64,000 nt of DNA from Toxonevra muliebris (GCA_963691655.1 OY829326.1:98889340-98953339), one strand, 5' to 3'. Positions 47,892 through 61,197 are shown, counted from the stretch's first letter. Numbers and translations are program-made. The notes: generated by a model not told the origin, from the letters alone.

Positions 47892-48590
47892 ATGTCTGCA
47901 GCAGCTAAACGCAAGGCCGACTTGGCCCTGGGTACCTATAATACACCAAAATCAGTCAGGTTCTCTCAGGTGCCACCTCAAACTCCACAGTTGATGCAGT
48001 ATGAGTCACCTTGATTGTGGCAGCTCATGGATGAGCGCTTAGCTAAACAAAGCGAAATGATTGCAGCAAAAATTCATGAGTCCGAAAAGAAAATTATCGA
48101 TGAACTGGGTCAAAAAATTGCCAACATACAGCGTGATTTGTCCGCTGTCACTATGCTAGTCACTAAATTAGAAACTACCACTGCAACCGAATTGCATTTA
48201 TTAAAATCGGAAGTTACCACTTTGAAATCGCAGCTGGCCAAGCAAGAAAATGCTACGGTAGCTTGTGACCTCCGCCTGCACGGAGTCCCATTTAACAATG
48301 ACGAAAATCTATATGAATTGTTTAAAAACATCTGTAAAACAATTAATATCAGTACACCACAAGTAAAAAACATTCACCGCCTTGGTCGTTTTAAACCACA
48401 AAACACTAAAACCGACGCCGCGATATACATTAAATTGATGACTCCCTTCGACCGAAACATTGTATTAAAGTCTATAGGCAATTTTAACAGCGCAAATAAT
48501 GATTTGCTTCGACTTCACCACGTTGGAATCAAATCTGATGATCCAATTCAGTCGGCAAAACGACCACCACAACACCTACAACACCAATAA
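47892..48590 (+). pseudogene. LINE ORF1 (nucleic-acid-binding protein), one early stop
   Basis: ATG 47,892 opens a frame beginning MSAAAKRKADLALGTY that stops after 40 codons at TGA 48,012-48,014 and then continues in the same frame to 48,590. Part two has a helical coiled-coil-like stretch (IHESEKKIIDELGQKIANIQ through LKSQLAKQ) followed by LRLHGVPFNNDENLYELF and IHRLGRF, the core seen in ORF1 proteins of this LINE group and related to the baculovirus FP fold. ORF1 proteins bind the element RNA. The C-terminus may be altered: another frame across 48,552-48,657 is rich in Asn and His, suggesting a shift near 48,550. Confidence 0.75.
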
Positions 48591-48863
48591 CGAATTCACC
48601 ACCCATAATCATGAAACCAGCAGCAATCAACAACCTAATGAGAACCGTGAGAAAGATTAACACGAAGAAGGGCCTAACCCTTATCGTAGTATTTATGCTT
48701 TATGTTAACTATTCTTTACTACTTGTTTATATTATGTTATGTCATGTTAATATTTTACTAGTTTTTGTTATTCTTAAGTATTTCAAACACATATCATTAT
48801 CATTTAAATTTTTTACTGCATGCGTTGCTAGGGCTTGTTTTTTAACTTTTAATTTCAAAGATA

Positions 48864-51644
48864 TTGCCACATAAAACAGGTGGTAGTTCCAAAGAGTGCT
48901 CTTTCAACTTAATTAGAATTTTAACTAAACAAAAAAAAGGTTTAAAAATCTGTCATTTGAATGCTCAAAGCCTAACGAAAAAAATTGACGAGTTTAGGTT
49001 TATTTTTCAAGATTCAAAAGTGGATATAATATGTGTATCGAAAACATAGTTTTTGCCCTGTATGAAAGATGATGTATTGAAAGTAGATGGTTTCAAAATG
49101 TTTCGGGCTGATAGAGAGAGTCATGCAGGAGGTGTAGCTATATTTGTTAGAGATGGTATTTTGTGTAAGTTTAAATGTAAATCTGTTGCAAATAGTCCTA
49201 TTGAATACCTGTTCATTGAAATTATAAATGGAAGTAACAAAATGTTAGTTGGATGCATATACAGACCTAATCGTGGTATTGATATTTTGCCACTTATAGA
49301 AGAAATTGAAAATCTTTGTCTGACTTATACAAACTTAGTTTTAGCTGGTGACTACAACAGTAACATTTTGACTGAAAATAACTTGTTAAATAGTATGCAG
49401 GCTATAGGGCTTTATCCCACAAATCGTGTTGTCCCAACTCATTACACAAATACTAAGAACACTCTTTTAGATATATTTTTTGTGGATGACAACTCAAAAA
49501 CCTTGCTATATGACCAACTTTCTTTGCCCGTTTTTTCAAAACATGATTTAATATTTTTAATTTATGACTTTCAGATTACATTAACAGACAACATATTTTA
49601 TTACAGAGATTTTAGAAACATTGACTATGCTATGCTTTATAATGAGATTCAGGTTATAAATTGGAACTATATACGAATTATGACTACCGTAAATGAACAA
49701 ATACTTTTTTTAGACAGCACCTTAAAATACTTATTTGACAAATATGTACCAGAAAAGAAGGGCATAGTAAGACGGAACAAACAGCCTTGGTTTTCTATCA
49801 AAATACAAAATTTAATATCCGAACGAGATGAAGCTTTTAGTCGCTGGAAGAGGTACAAAACTTCAAGCTTGCATGAAAAGTATAGACAACTCAGAAAATT
49901 GGTTACAGAAGAAATTAAAACCTCTAAAAAAAAATTTTATGACACAAGGTTTACAGAAGCTGTAGGAAGTAAGCAAACATGGAAACAAAAACGTAGTATT
50001 GGTATCGGTTGTAACAAGACCCCTGCTAACCTGAATCTTGACGTAAATGATATGAACAAAAAGTTTCTCAATCTACCGACGTCGCAAGGAAATATTAGTC
50101 ACGATTTAAAAAGTTTACCAATGACGGAATCTGAATTTAGCTTTTCATGTGTTACCCAATTTGAGGTTCTCGAATCCTTCTTGACTATAAAATCTAATGC
50201 TATAGGTCTTGATAAAATACACCCGGTGTTCTTAAAATCATTACTTCCTCAACTATTACCACATATAACACACATTCTTAACACTGTTTTAATGACATCT
50301 GTTTTTCCACAAACTTGGAAACGTTCTAAAATTATCCCCATTCCAAAATCTTCAAATGAATACCGTCCGATTGCTATCCTGCCATTTTTGTCTAAAGTTC
50401 TTGAATCCATAATGCATAAGCAAATGAACAAACATCTTTTAGATAATTTTTTAATCACAGATAGGCAATCAGGCTTTTGCTCAAAAAGAAGTTGCGTTAC
50501 CGCACTCATCAATGTATGTGAAGATATCCGTATAGAGATTGATAATAAAATGGTAACTTTTCTTGCCCTTCTCGACCACTCTAAGGCTTTTGATACCGTG
50601 GATCACACAATTTTATGTTCAAAACTTTCACATTTATTCAACTTTTCCTCTACAGCTACCAAATTAATCAAGTCCTATCTCACAGATAGATTCCAAGCAG
50701 TATGCATTGAAAACGAACTATCTAGTCTTCTTCCCGTTACTAAGGGAGTGCCACAGGGTTCCATTCTGGGTCCTTTGTTATTTGTTACGTACGTGAATGA
50801 TCTACCACTCATCTTGAAAAATTGTAAGGCTCACATATATGCAGATGATGTGCAATTATACACATCCTGCAAACTGGAGGAAATTAATACTTGCGTTAAC
50901 CATCTAAACGAAGACTTGAAGCGTATACAGGATTGGGCGTCATTAAATTGTCTGTGCCTTAACCCAAATAAAACTAAATGTCTAGTAATTGCTAGGAAAC
51001 CGATAAACACCATTAACATCCCAAAAGTTAAATTGAATAGCACTGAAATTGACTATGTAGATTCAGCAAAAAACCTTGAAATCATATTTAATAAAACCCT
51101 TACATGGAATACTCACATTTGTAGTACAATAGGAAAAGTATATGGAATGCTTCGTTCTCTTTGGATAACACAATATTTCACTCCAAAGAAAATACGAATT
51201 TTACTTGTGAAAACTTATCTGGTCCCAACTTTGTTGTACGGTTGCGAGATATATGCTAATAGTGACGCTGTGAGCAATAGAAAATTGAATGTCCTTTACA
51301 ATAACATTGCCAGGTATATCTATGGATTAAAACGAACAGATCACGTCTCCCGCTATGCTAAACAGATTTTCTCTATTAGCCTTAACAATTTTCTAAAGTA
51401 CAAAAATCTAATTTTTTTGCATAGGATTATTTTCACTAAGGAGCCTAATTATTTATATGAAAGACTTTGTTTTACGCGCTCACAGCGATCTAATAATTTA
51501 ATTATATTTAAACACTCGAACTTAACATCTGAACGTCAATATTTTATTTACACTATGCGTCTTTGGAACTCCCTTCCTAGTCATTTACAAATAATAAGCA
51601 ACGCATCGCAATTCAAAATTGGTCTTTTAAAACATTTTTCTTAA
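48864..51644 (+). pseudogene. LINE ORF2: endonuclease plus reverse transcriptase
   Basis: The endonuclease part starts KICHLNAQSL (48,940s) and has GDYNSN and SKHDLIF. The reverse transcriptase has IPIPKSSNEYRPIAILPFLS, LLDHSKAFDT (D at 50,574), KGVPQGSILGPLLF (about 50,742-50,783), the active-site YADD at 50,838-50,849, and a C-terminal domain ending near 51,644. Together they nick target DNA and copy the element RNA onto it. A TAG at 49,047-49,049 sits where the endonuclease motif SETW has Trp, and the preceding Glu codon reads Lys (SKT), so the endonuclease is doubly damaged. The remaining 863 codons are open. No ATG lies in frame before TTG 48,864, so the start may also be lost. Confidence 0.9.
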
Positions 51645-51835
51645 TAATTTAAAACACTTTTCTTAATAATTTTAAATTAAGTCAAACTTTTTTTTTTTTT
51701 AAATACTCTGTTTTGTCAATTATATAATTGTTTTATTCATTTTAAGATACTTTGACTAATACTATAAATTATAAGATATTTTTTAATCTTGCTGTATTAG
51801 GATGTTGTAAAAATAAAATAAATAAATAAATAAAT

Positions 51836-53925
51836 CGGAAAGATTATTGTTTAGTGTGTCAATCCTTGGCTTCCAGCATCATCTGAATACGTTTTCGCAT
51901 AGATTCTATAAACAATTCGCAGATATCATCGAACTGTTTGTCAAGTTTTTATTCAATTTGTTTTTCCTCATAATTCACTTAAAAAATATTTAACAATTGA
52001 GCCTTGACGTTAAATATATGAACGAATGCACGTAGGTGCCAATATTTTTTATATATTAAAATATTTATAAATAAATAAATTAAAATTTCGGATGATATTT
52101 TCAACACCAATATAAAATGTAGGAACAAGTTTAATGTGCAAAGCTAAATTATTCTCTCAAGTTTATTTTATTTTTGTTTCTTACATACTAAAGCTAAACC
52201 TACATAGCAAAACATTTTAAGCACGCTCAGTTTTTTCTTCTTCGGTTCTTCATTTAAATTTTCCTCTTTCAGTTTTTCAGCATTTAAGTTCTCATTTGAG
52301 TATCAACTAAACAAAAATTCAAAAACTTCTTAATGACAACTTAAACTAATGAATACATTTTCTAAAATTATTATGACACAAATCTACTTAAGTAGTTGAC
52401 GAAGAAGTATAATAAGAATGCGTACAACATCAACAACAAAATCAGCAGCAACAGCAAATATGAGGAACAACCACATCGACAACCCAAAATAAAAACAGTG
52501 TTCTCACTTGTCAGAAAATTCCACCCAATGGACTTATAAACATAAAATTACACTTTATTTCTGCCTACGTATGTGAATGTATGTGTGAGATGAAAAGTCT
52601 ATTTCTGTTTTGGGTGTAGGCATGTTGAAGAAAAAGTGTTGTTCACCCACAACTAGTAAAACTTTTCACACATAATTTCTTCTTGCAAAATTGTAATATG
52701 AGTTTTTAGGTTTTATTTGTGTGTTCAAATGTCTGCATGTGTGTGTGTGTGTGGGTGTTTGTAGTGCAAATATATGAAGTTCAATTACTGCTTGTATAAG
52801 TCTGTATGTGTTTGTGTTTCCATATAAATTTTTCTGGGGTATATATTGAAGTGTCTCGAAGGCATTAAAAACTTTAAATGGAAACAGTTTTCATTTTTGC
52901 TCATTTATGAGCTAAACTCACACATACAACGTTTCTTAGCATGCATGTGTAACTATGTGTTTGTATGTATGGATTTTTGTAATGTTAAGAGTGTGAGTGT
53001 ATGTTTTAGTATGATAAGTTAATTCTCAGCTATTTCTTTATTTCTTCATACACACATACTTACGTTTATATATATGTGTATAAGTGTAAATGTATCATTG
53101 ACAAGGACCTTTATTTTTATTTTTTTTTTTTGCATAAAAAAGTACTTTGGCATATATTTGTAAAAAAAAGTACAGTTTTTTGTGGTACTTAACAAATACT
53201 CGAGAGAGAGGGAATTCATTTATATGTGAATTTGTTATGTTTGTATGTGTGCTTATATGTATTTGTATATATGTGTGTGTTTGTGAGAATGTGTGAGCAA
53301 TTATGCATAATTTACAACTGAAATTTATGACTTATATATGTAGATATGCGTGTATAAACACATACACATATATATATATACTAGCACATTGATAATGTTT
53401 GTTATGTTGATTGTGTGTTAATGTCATTGAACAATTTATTATCTTGGGAATGTGCTTATTTTCATGCATGTATGTATTTATATATTTATGCATGTATCTA
53501 TACACATAATTATATTATCTTGTACATATGGAAATGAATATGCTAGTAAATGGTAGTGACTAGATAGAAAAGTAGTGTAACATAATTAGTAGTAGATGCG
53601 CAGCGTTGTCATAAAAAAAGTTAATAAATATCACCCTTTCTGAAGCTTACCCTTTTACCTGCATATCATACAGTTTAATAAAATTTTTAAACAAGTTTTT
53701 TTTTTTTTTTTAATACAATTATTAAATATTTATTTATCTACAGAATATTAAACTATGAAATGTTTGACTTGTTTGTGCAAACATCGCAATGTGGTTCAAT
53801 GTACGACTGCGTAAATTTGATAATAATTTTCGTATAATTTTGACTTTTATCTATAACTCATCACTAAAGGGAACTTACCACATAAAATAAAATGGTAAAT
53901 ATACTTTAACTTTTTACGATTTTAC
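51836..53925. other. Noncoding DNA with GT microsatellites
   Basis: GT/TG runs at about 52,737-52,755 and 53,269-53,284, CAA/CAG-type repeats at 52,428-52,456, TA runs near 53,371-53,380. No gene recognised. Confidence 0.5.
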
Positions 53926-53934
53926 AGTCTCAAT

Positions 53935-54285
53935 AGAATAGGTAGAGAGGAAAAAATAATGGGAAAATAGAGATAATGGAGGTAGGAAATGGTAGAGAAG
54001 AGAGGGTAGAGGCAGAAGCTAGGAGAAGGGAAGAGGAGTGAGAAGAGTAGTGAGAGAAGAGTTAGGATGTGATGTGAAAGAATGAGTTAAAAGAGAGTGT
54101 GAAGAGGGATAACGAGAGGGGTGTCAGGAGGGGGTGATATGACAAGTGAGAGGAAGAGTGAAAGGTGAAGTGAAAGGAAGGATGAGAGAAGGAGGAGTGA
54201 AAGGGTAAGAGGGCGAGTGAGAGGAGGAATGAGATGAGGGTTGGGAGGGGACGTGAGAGGAAGGGTGAGATTAGGGATGATCAAG
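53935..54285 (+). repeat. Purine-strand (GA-rich) block 1
   Basis: About 350 bp in which the plus strand is almost entirely A and G with scattered T, in irregular GAGAGG, GTGAGAGGA and GGTAGAG units. The long minus-strand Leu/Ser/Pro frames here are repeat translations. Confidence 0.8.
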
Positions 54286-54329
54286 GCCACTCGCAAAGCG
54301 AGGTATGGGTAGTAAGCCCCCCTTGAAGC

Positions 54330-54500
54330 TAGGTTAGGTTAGGTTTGTTAGGTTGGAGTGGCTGTCGAAAGACACACTTTGGCCTGAACGATCTATTGTG
54401 ATACCAGATAGTTGGACCTACAGTTTAACGCCAATTCCAAACGGCGGTGAGGTAATTTTTTATCTGCTTGGTGTTTTTGCCATTACCAACCTGTAATGGA
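54330..54500 (-). repeat. tRNA-derived SINE, copy 2 (3' part)
   Basis: Minus strand matches the 3' half of the 40.4 kb copy (AGATAAAAAATTACCTC, CCGCCGTTTGGAATT) and ends in CTAACCTAACCTAAC at 54,331-54,345. The tRNA head is missing. Confidence 0.65.
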
Positions 54501-56220
54501 TTTTGGTGACTCAACAAAGTATTTTAACAAAATCGTATGAATATCTATTGTGAACTATAAAATACTGGTAATATCAAAACTTTTGACTATTGTGAATGAT
54601 AGTATTTCGGATTAATTTCCACAGAACTTTAAATTTAGAAAAACCACGCTGTTCTACTTTCGAAAGACGGAAACGCCATTCAATCGGTCTATTCGTTCCA
54701 GACCAGCATACGAACCAGTTTAGTTTTTTTTAACCACTAATTAAATTGCTATAGTCAGTGTTCTGAAATATATATATATTTTCCGAAAAAAATATTAAAA
54801 TAAAATTGCAATAGCAATTTTACTCACTTTTTGATACCTTCAATAATCATATCATCAAGCTAAATATCACCCAGAAACAGCACATCAACCAATTATCCAA
54901 TCCAGCTAGTTGGCCATAAGAGCCATAAGCTAAGCTTAAAAACTGCAGGATTAGGTAACTATTTCCATTCAAAATTTCGTTCATTTCAACATCTTCAATA
55001 CCTCTAGACAAGCGTTCATTTGCAAAGACTTCAGGCAATTTTTACCATTTCATCGAAGCATTAATTTCTTAATTGCTAAGACGCGCTGGTCGAGAGTGGA
55101 TACAGACATACACCATACTCTAAACAATCGGACATACTATAACAATTTTCTTTTTTTTTTGTTACTCTTTTTTTATACTAAAATTAATTTTTAATCATAA
55201 CTAAATTTAAAAGAAAGAAAATAATAATTTTTATGTACAGTAGTATTTAAAATCAGTAATCAGAATGATATAAGTCTTGAATTTTGATAAGTGTGGAAAT
55301 TTGGTGTACATAATTTAAAACAATTATAAACTAGCAAGTCGAAACACCTACAAATCAACAGCAACATCACCGAGCTTGTTTGCGCAAACAACGAGGGATA
55401 TCGCCTGTGTGAGTAATCTTGTATTTCTATTTATATTAAATTCATTAATTGTTTTGATAAAATTTACCTAAATTTCATACACTACTTATTATACTAAATA
55501 CCTATACCTAAATTGATATTACTATTTTTACATACTACTATTTTTAGATACTACTACTTTTTTTTGCACAAATATTTTTAAGGGGTTCTAAATTTGGTTC
55601 TACCTGTAAATTTAAAATTAAATATAAATCAATGACTATAATTAAGAATAAGCAATATGAGAAAATAATGAATATTCGCCTCTCTTTCTTTACGTCATTG
55701 ATAAAACGTAGGTTAATGTAACATTAAAGTTAATATGAATAAATTGGATTAAATGTAAAGCGAATGTGAATAGTGTTGGTTTAGCATACATTGGTTGGGA
55801 TGGGAGAGTGTATCGCGCTCTCATTATTAGGTTGGGACGGGAGAGAGCTGGAAACTTAATAACACCTAGCGTTTCCACTCGTGTTGTTGTTACACTCCGT
55901 TGTCTTATTCATGCGTTATACCTAGGCACCCTACACCTTGCATTTAGCATGCTGTAGGTCATGTCAGAGGTATCACTCGTATGTCAATCAAGTGTTTGTG
56001 AAATTTTTCGTGTATTATTACACGCTCAGTGCATGAATATTTTTTTTTGTATCTACATATGTATATTAGTAGTGGCGTAATCATTTGAGTAAGATCCCCA
56101 CCCATATCCGAAGAGCATAGACCTGGAACCGCTAGCATGCACGCCCTCTCAAATTATCCCTACTTCAAAGAATATACAGCCAATCTTATCTAAACACCTA
56201 AGATTGGTATGCAGCGCAGA
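54501..56220. other. No gene recognised
   Basis: AT-rich DNA. Only short shadow frames. Confidence 0.45.
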
Positions 56221-56224
56221 AGAG

Positions 56225-56457
56225 GGTTAGGTGGTTATTTTATTACAAGAAAATGGAGCCTAACTTGAAGCTGTGACGTAGTCATTACAAACCAATGTGT
56301 GTACTTGTACACTATCTTATAATTCTCATACACTTCATATTGATAGTGAATATAAGAAAGTAATGAAAATTAACCACCAGACGAAGACGGGAATCGAACC
56401 CGAACTTCCCAGAGGAAAGTTTGGTGCACTATCCACTAGGCTATCGAGGTCGTCTTT
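56225..56457 (-). repeat. tRNA-derived SINE, copy 3 (best head)
   Basis: On the minus strand, 56,457-56,380 carries an A box TAGCCTAGTGGATAGTGC, a B box GGTTCGATTCC and a well-paired T stem (CGGG...CCCG). The body has GAAGTGTATGAGAATTATAA, shared with 40,397-40,665, and the end reads ACCACCTAACCC. It has no proper acceptor stem, so it is a SINE, not a tRNA gene. Confidence 0.8.
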
Positions 56458-56524
56458 GAAGCTAGAAAGAAACGACAAATTTTTATATATAAAAAGTCCC
56501 AATGAAAAAGTTCTGTGGATAGGT

Positions 56525-56935
56525 CTGGGGTGATAGAGGGGTGAGAAAGGGAGGAAAGAAGTGTAATGGAAAAAAAGAGGGAATGGTAGAAGCAAAATCG
56601 GGTGGAAAAAAAAATTCTTAGAGAAAATATTGGAAGAAGAAAATGGAACACGGTAAAAGAAAGCGGGGGAGGGTAAAGTAAAATGATGAAGAGAGATGAG
56701 GTAAGAAGAAAAAGGAACCGAGAAAAGGGAAGAAAAGGACATATAAAAAAAGGCAAAGGTGACGAGAGTGAGGAAAAAATAGAGATGTGAAAAAATTAAG
56801 GGGAGGTGGAATAGAAAGAAAGAGATGACGGAGCTGAATAGACGTGAGAAGGGTAGAGAAGGAAAGAGAGAAGAAAATAAGAGATAGCGATCATACATAG
56901 AGAAAGAGAAAAGGTAAGAGAGGATGTAGTAGAAA
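56525..56935 (+). repeat. Purine-strand (GA-rich) block 2
   Basis: About 410 bp of nearly all-purine plus strand (GGGGTGAGAAAGG, AAAAAGAGGG, GAGAGATGAGG units). It directly follows SINE copy 3, as block 1 directly precedes SINE copy 2. The 187-codon minus frame is Ser/Phe/Leu-rich repeat translation, not a gene. Confidence 0.8.
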
Positions 56936-56939
56936 GCTA

Positions 56940-58430
56940 TTTCAATTAAAACCAGAGTTACTCTTTGAGATTTCGAGCAACGTTTGTTCTGTTCTACGTG
57001 TTTTCAAATAAATCAGTTTAAATTACCGCAATTTCGATTTACATGGTTGACCTCTGTAGTAACCTTTAAGGATTATCTGCAGAATAAATTGAAATATATA
57101 TATGTAATAATGCTTAAAAACAATTATTTGCTGTTATCCCATACCGTTTGGCACAAATTTTTTATGAAGAAAATATATTTGTTACATAAAAATTCGAAAA
57201 TGAAAAAACAAAATTTTTGCAAAACATGCTTCCGAGTTAAAATTAACTGTAATTATACGATAGTTGTCATTTTTCCATTCTTTGAATTGAATTTATAAAA
57301 AATGATTTTTTCGAAAAAAAATTGCATACTTTTTAATTTGAAAAACAGTAAAACCTTTTTTATATGAGACTTTTTTCCGACGATGCAAATTTGCATCAAA
57401 AACCATTTAAGGGTTAATGGAGCTTTATTTCGGAAGAGAGAAATAAAAAAAATTAATCTCTTCGGTGTCCAACGTCACATATTTTTTGCAAGTATTTTTT
57501 TAATTTGTGGAATTTATATTTGTTACTTTTCTGAAATTCTAATGAAATTAGGAGAAAATATAATTCATATTTTGTTTCCTAGAACTCGAGAAAAATAATC
57601 GCAATAAATTAAAAAATTTTTGATTTTGATTGATTGATTAAAAAAATCGCAATTGATTAATTTTGGCGTAAAAATCATAAACTGACTTAGAAATCCAAAA
57701 ACAAACTAATGGGCGTGGTTTTAATAAATTGTGGTTGAAAGAGCTTTTTAGCAATCTGTTTTAAGTAATTAAATATTTTATATAAAAACTTCAAATTACC
57801 AGCTATCCATAGCTAGTTTTTTTTTATCTGGATAGCATGACGGGAAGTATTTTATTTATATTTTTTTTTTACTTTTATCTCAAATACAATCAAAATAATT
57901 AATTTTCCTATTTTTCACAAATTTTTTACTTTGACTGTCACTAACTTCTGTAATACGCAACATCGGTCATAACTGATGCATTTAAAAGGTTGGGGAGCTC
58001 CCTAAACGATATGATAAAATGTAGCAACAGAAATCTGTTATGGTGGCAATGTCATCCTTTTGATGAAGGCCGTCTAGTGGCGGGCTTGGGAACTAGAGGG
58101 TTCAATGATACGCAAAAACTTGAGTACACATATACTTTTTCAGCGAAGAGTTTAAATGCCTTTTTTTATCATGTCTGATATTTTTTAATTTTTTTTTTTA
58201 ACAATTGAATGAAGTAAACGAAGGCGATATAGATATGATAGCAAAAGAGACTGGAAAAGGGATATAGGAAGGAGTGGAAGGTAGTAAGGAGAAACGGAGA
58301 GGTACCAGATTTCTTTTGCTTTGAAATTGAAGATGCTATTGTTTTTGCTCGTTGTTTGCCATGACGATTGTTAATACTGCGCTGGGCTATTATGGTCGGC
58401 ATGATCAAAATTCAAAGACACAAATTTTTC
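56940..58430. other. No gene recognised
   Basis: AT-rich. A smaller GA-rich patch lies at 58,236-58,305. Confidence 0.45.
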
Positions 58431-58434
58431 TACA

Positions 58435-58475
58435 CAGCACTACCTTTTGACTGGCAATGGCAAGCCCCCAAGACT
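58435..58475 (+). repeat. Fragment sharing the 4.1 kb SINE body
   Basis: GCACTACC then TTTTGACTGGCAATGGCAAG echoes GCACATC then TTGACTGGCAATGGGAA at 4,160-4,182. Only about 30 bp is similar. Confidence 0.35.
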
Positions 58476-61197
58476 AAAAATTGCTGAAGGGAGGATTCTT
58501 ATGTAGGGGATTGGAAAAATGATTTTTTATGACATAAATTTATAGGAATACGTTACCGTTAATGATTTTGGTCAATTTTCATAAATGGTGACATGAAATC
58601 ATGTGAAGGTAACTAACCTCTGCTCTGTTCAGAGCCTTTCCGAGACTTTAAACACGATTAACTCCAAACTTTTTTTTTCAATGAGGTGAAAATTGAGAAG
58701 TGTATTCACACTTATCTGCTTTAATATTGTTTTGAGCCATATTGTATTTGTATTTAAAATTCATAAAAGCACTACATGAAAGCTATGTGTTTTTCAAAAA
58801 ACTTTATTTAATGACTTAATCATATTGTCGATTTTTGGAACTCCCTCAAAGCACTGCTATGCATATAAACATATGTTGTGGCATTTATGGTAAAAACAGT
58901 AAATATAATGAAGCATACACATGTATTTACATTTCAATTTTTTTCCACCATTATCAAAATTTTATACACTTTCACTCTCCCTTTAGAAGTTTTCTCTATC
59001 TCATCACTCTTTTCAATTTCCCACATACATTTCATTCTCAACTCAAACTCATTTGGATGAATTTAAAAAAAAAACTCCATTCTCGTCTGCATTTGTTTGC
59101 ACTGCTGCTGTTTCTACTCTACTCTTTCTACAATAAAAACGACATTTCACATTTCAAAATTACAATATTCTAAAATTTTGTGGTAACGAAAACTTTTCGC
59201 TTTTTTCCCCCATTTACTACAGCGAACCCCCCTCCTTCTTTTCCCTTGCCTCTCTTTCTCGCAATTATTCTAATTACACAATTAGAAGCGCAACGTAAAC
59301 ATTATAGCACTACCCTCAAAAATAGTACGCTTGCTTTATCATTTCAATTTAAATTACATGCACATTCAAATGAGAAACGCACAAATATTCTCAAAAAACA
59401 CACAGACACATACGCACACATAAACACCCAAATATTTCTAGTTTGTTTGTTGTTGAAATAGACATAGAGCCATACAAACAAAAACACATACATACAAACA
59501 CTCACGCATACGAGTATAAACAAACTATGACAAAACTAAAAAGAAAAGTTTTTTGACAAACCAACACAACTCAACTCTTAATTACATACACAGTTCGTTT
59601 TAATTAAAATGTTGCTACATTTTGCAGCTACGTACATACATACGTATGCGTATTTGCATGTATGTAAATATGTGCATGTGTGTCTACAAAACATACATAC
59701 ATATATGATAAATCTATGCATGGATATGTAAGACAAATTTGACTAAATTAAATAGCTTATATTTTAAATACTTAAATTTTGTAGAAACCTTTCACACTTT
59801 CGGTTTTGTTTGTATTGATCTTGATGCATGTATGTGTATCATAATAATATTATTATACAATCACACACAAACATAATTTATGAAAAATATTACCCTCAAG
59901 CGGTGCATAATAAGCTCATCAGTTGCAATGCAGCAGTATTTGATTAATGGATACCAAGTACAAACAACAGCAGTAGTAAAAGGAAAAATTAAAATATTAA
60001 AACATCAAAACAATATGCTTCATAATGAAGAAGTGAAAGAAGCTGAAAAAATAGTAGTTTGCAAAGAAAATAGGTAATAGAAAGTATTATATGAAAGAAG
60101 AAGGAACAAAAAATTATGTAGAATTATGTATGTATTAAAAGTTACTCATACGCAATGTTGTTCATTTCGTTTCGTTTGCCTTATGTGTTAACTGAACTGT
60201 AGATTTTTAACTTTTTTTGCGGAGGTTGCAATTTTCAAAAGTTCAAGGGCACAAAAGTTTGGAAAATTATAAAAAGCAAACATGCAAGTTTAAAAAGTAT
60301 GTGTGTTTATAAATTGAAATCAACACATTTTTTCTGCACTAAAATCAATTATATCCAACGAGAATATAGTAAATACTTGTACATATCGTCTAAATAGATT
60401 TTTAGAAAAAAAAAATTGTATCAAAAACAACAGCTTCTAATAACATAGTTGAAGTGGGTTTAGGTTACTCTTTCTAGAGACTTAAATTTTAATCTAATTT
60501 GGTTTGAATCAACCTCAATATTCCTGTCATTATAGGTTTATTATATAAGCGGAGCAGAATTTAAATATACTCTTAAGGGAACCTTCTGGTCTAGCGCCCT
60601 TGAATTTGAGGAGTTTTTAGATTTTTTTTAAGTGAAATAATGAGCAATAGAAGCTTTGTAGCTATACTTATTTTATTACTTTAACAATATACAAAAATAA
60701 TAAAAAAATAAATTATAATTTTAAGTAAACTAAAATTGGTGTTGCATCTTCAAAAAAACGGATCTTACTGGTGTAGAAGAAGTTACAAACTGCCATGAGT
60801 GTAATTATCGCAAGAACAAAAATGAAAAAAAAAAAATTAAATTGACAAAATGGCGCGTTGTTGAAGTTTACGTTACGAAAATAGACCGTTTTTTTATTAT
60901 TTTTTTTATTATATAAAAAGTAAGAAGTATTCAACGTAGAAAGTTTTTTTTAGTTCCTACGATAAGCACTGGTTTACTATAGTAAAATTTGAGACGAATC
61001 GGTCGATTAATTTTTGTTTTTTTCTCACGCAGTGCAGAAAAATATAGTTTCGAGATAAATGAGTTTAAACTTCGGTCGGCACTTTTGCCCGCTTCTGCGC
61101 TCACCTGCTAAATAGGCTGTAGAAGTCGAAATACTGGAAATATTGATACGAAAATTATACAGTATACTTTTAAAAGTCTATACTTTTGAAATATAAG
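58476..61197. other. Noncoding DNA with CATA simple repeats
   Basis: ACATACATA runs near 59,487-59,500, 59,634-59,645 and 59,690-59,706. No gene recognised. Confidence 0.45.

Larger units (their letters stand above)
47776..51835 (+). mobile_element. Near-complete jockey/CR1-group LINE
   Basis: About 4.06 kb: a short 5' leader, ORF1 (from 47,892), ORF2 (48,864-51,644), a 190-bp AT-rich 3' untranslated region and an AAATA-type repeat tail ending near 51,835. No flanking duplication was recognised. The 5' limit is estimated from the onset of GC-richer sequence before ORF1. Each ORF is broken by only one or two substitutions, so the copy is young relative to the other remnants in the window. Confidence 0.88.

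Noticed and set aside
54331..54352. TTAGG-like repeats resembling insect telomere DNA
   Set aside because: Only a few units, and they coincide with the tail of the SINE family found at other sites; flies generally lack TTAGG telomeres.
56335..56898. 187-codon minus-strand frame rich in Ser, Phe and Leu
   Set aside because: It translates a purine-strand repeat block; no domain and strong compositional bias.
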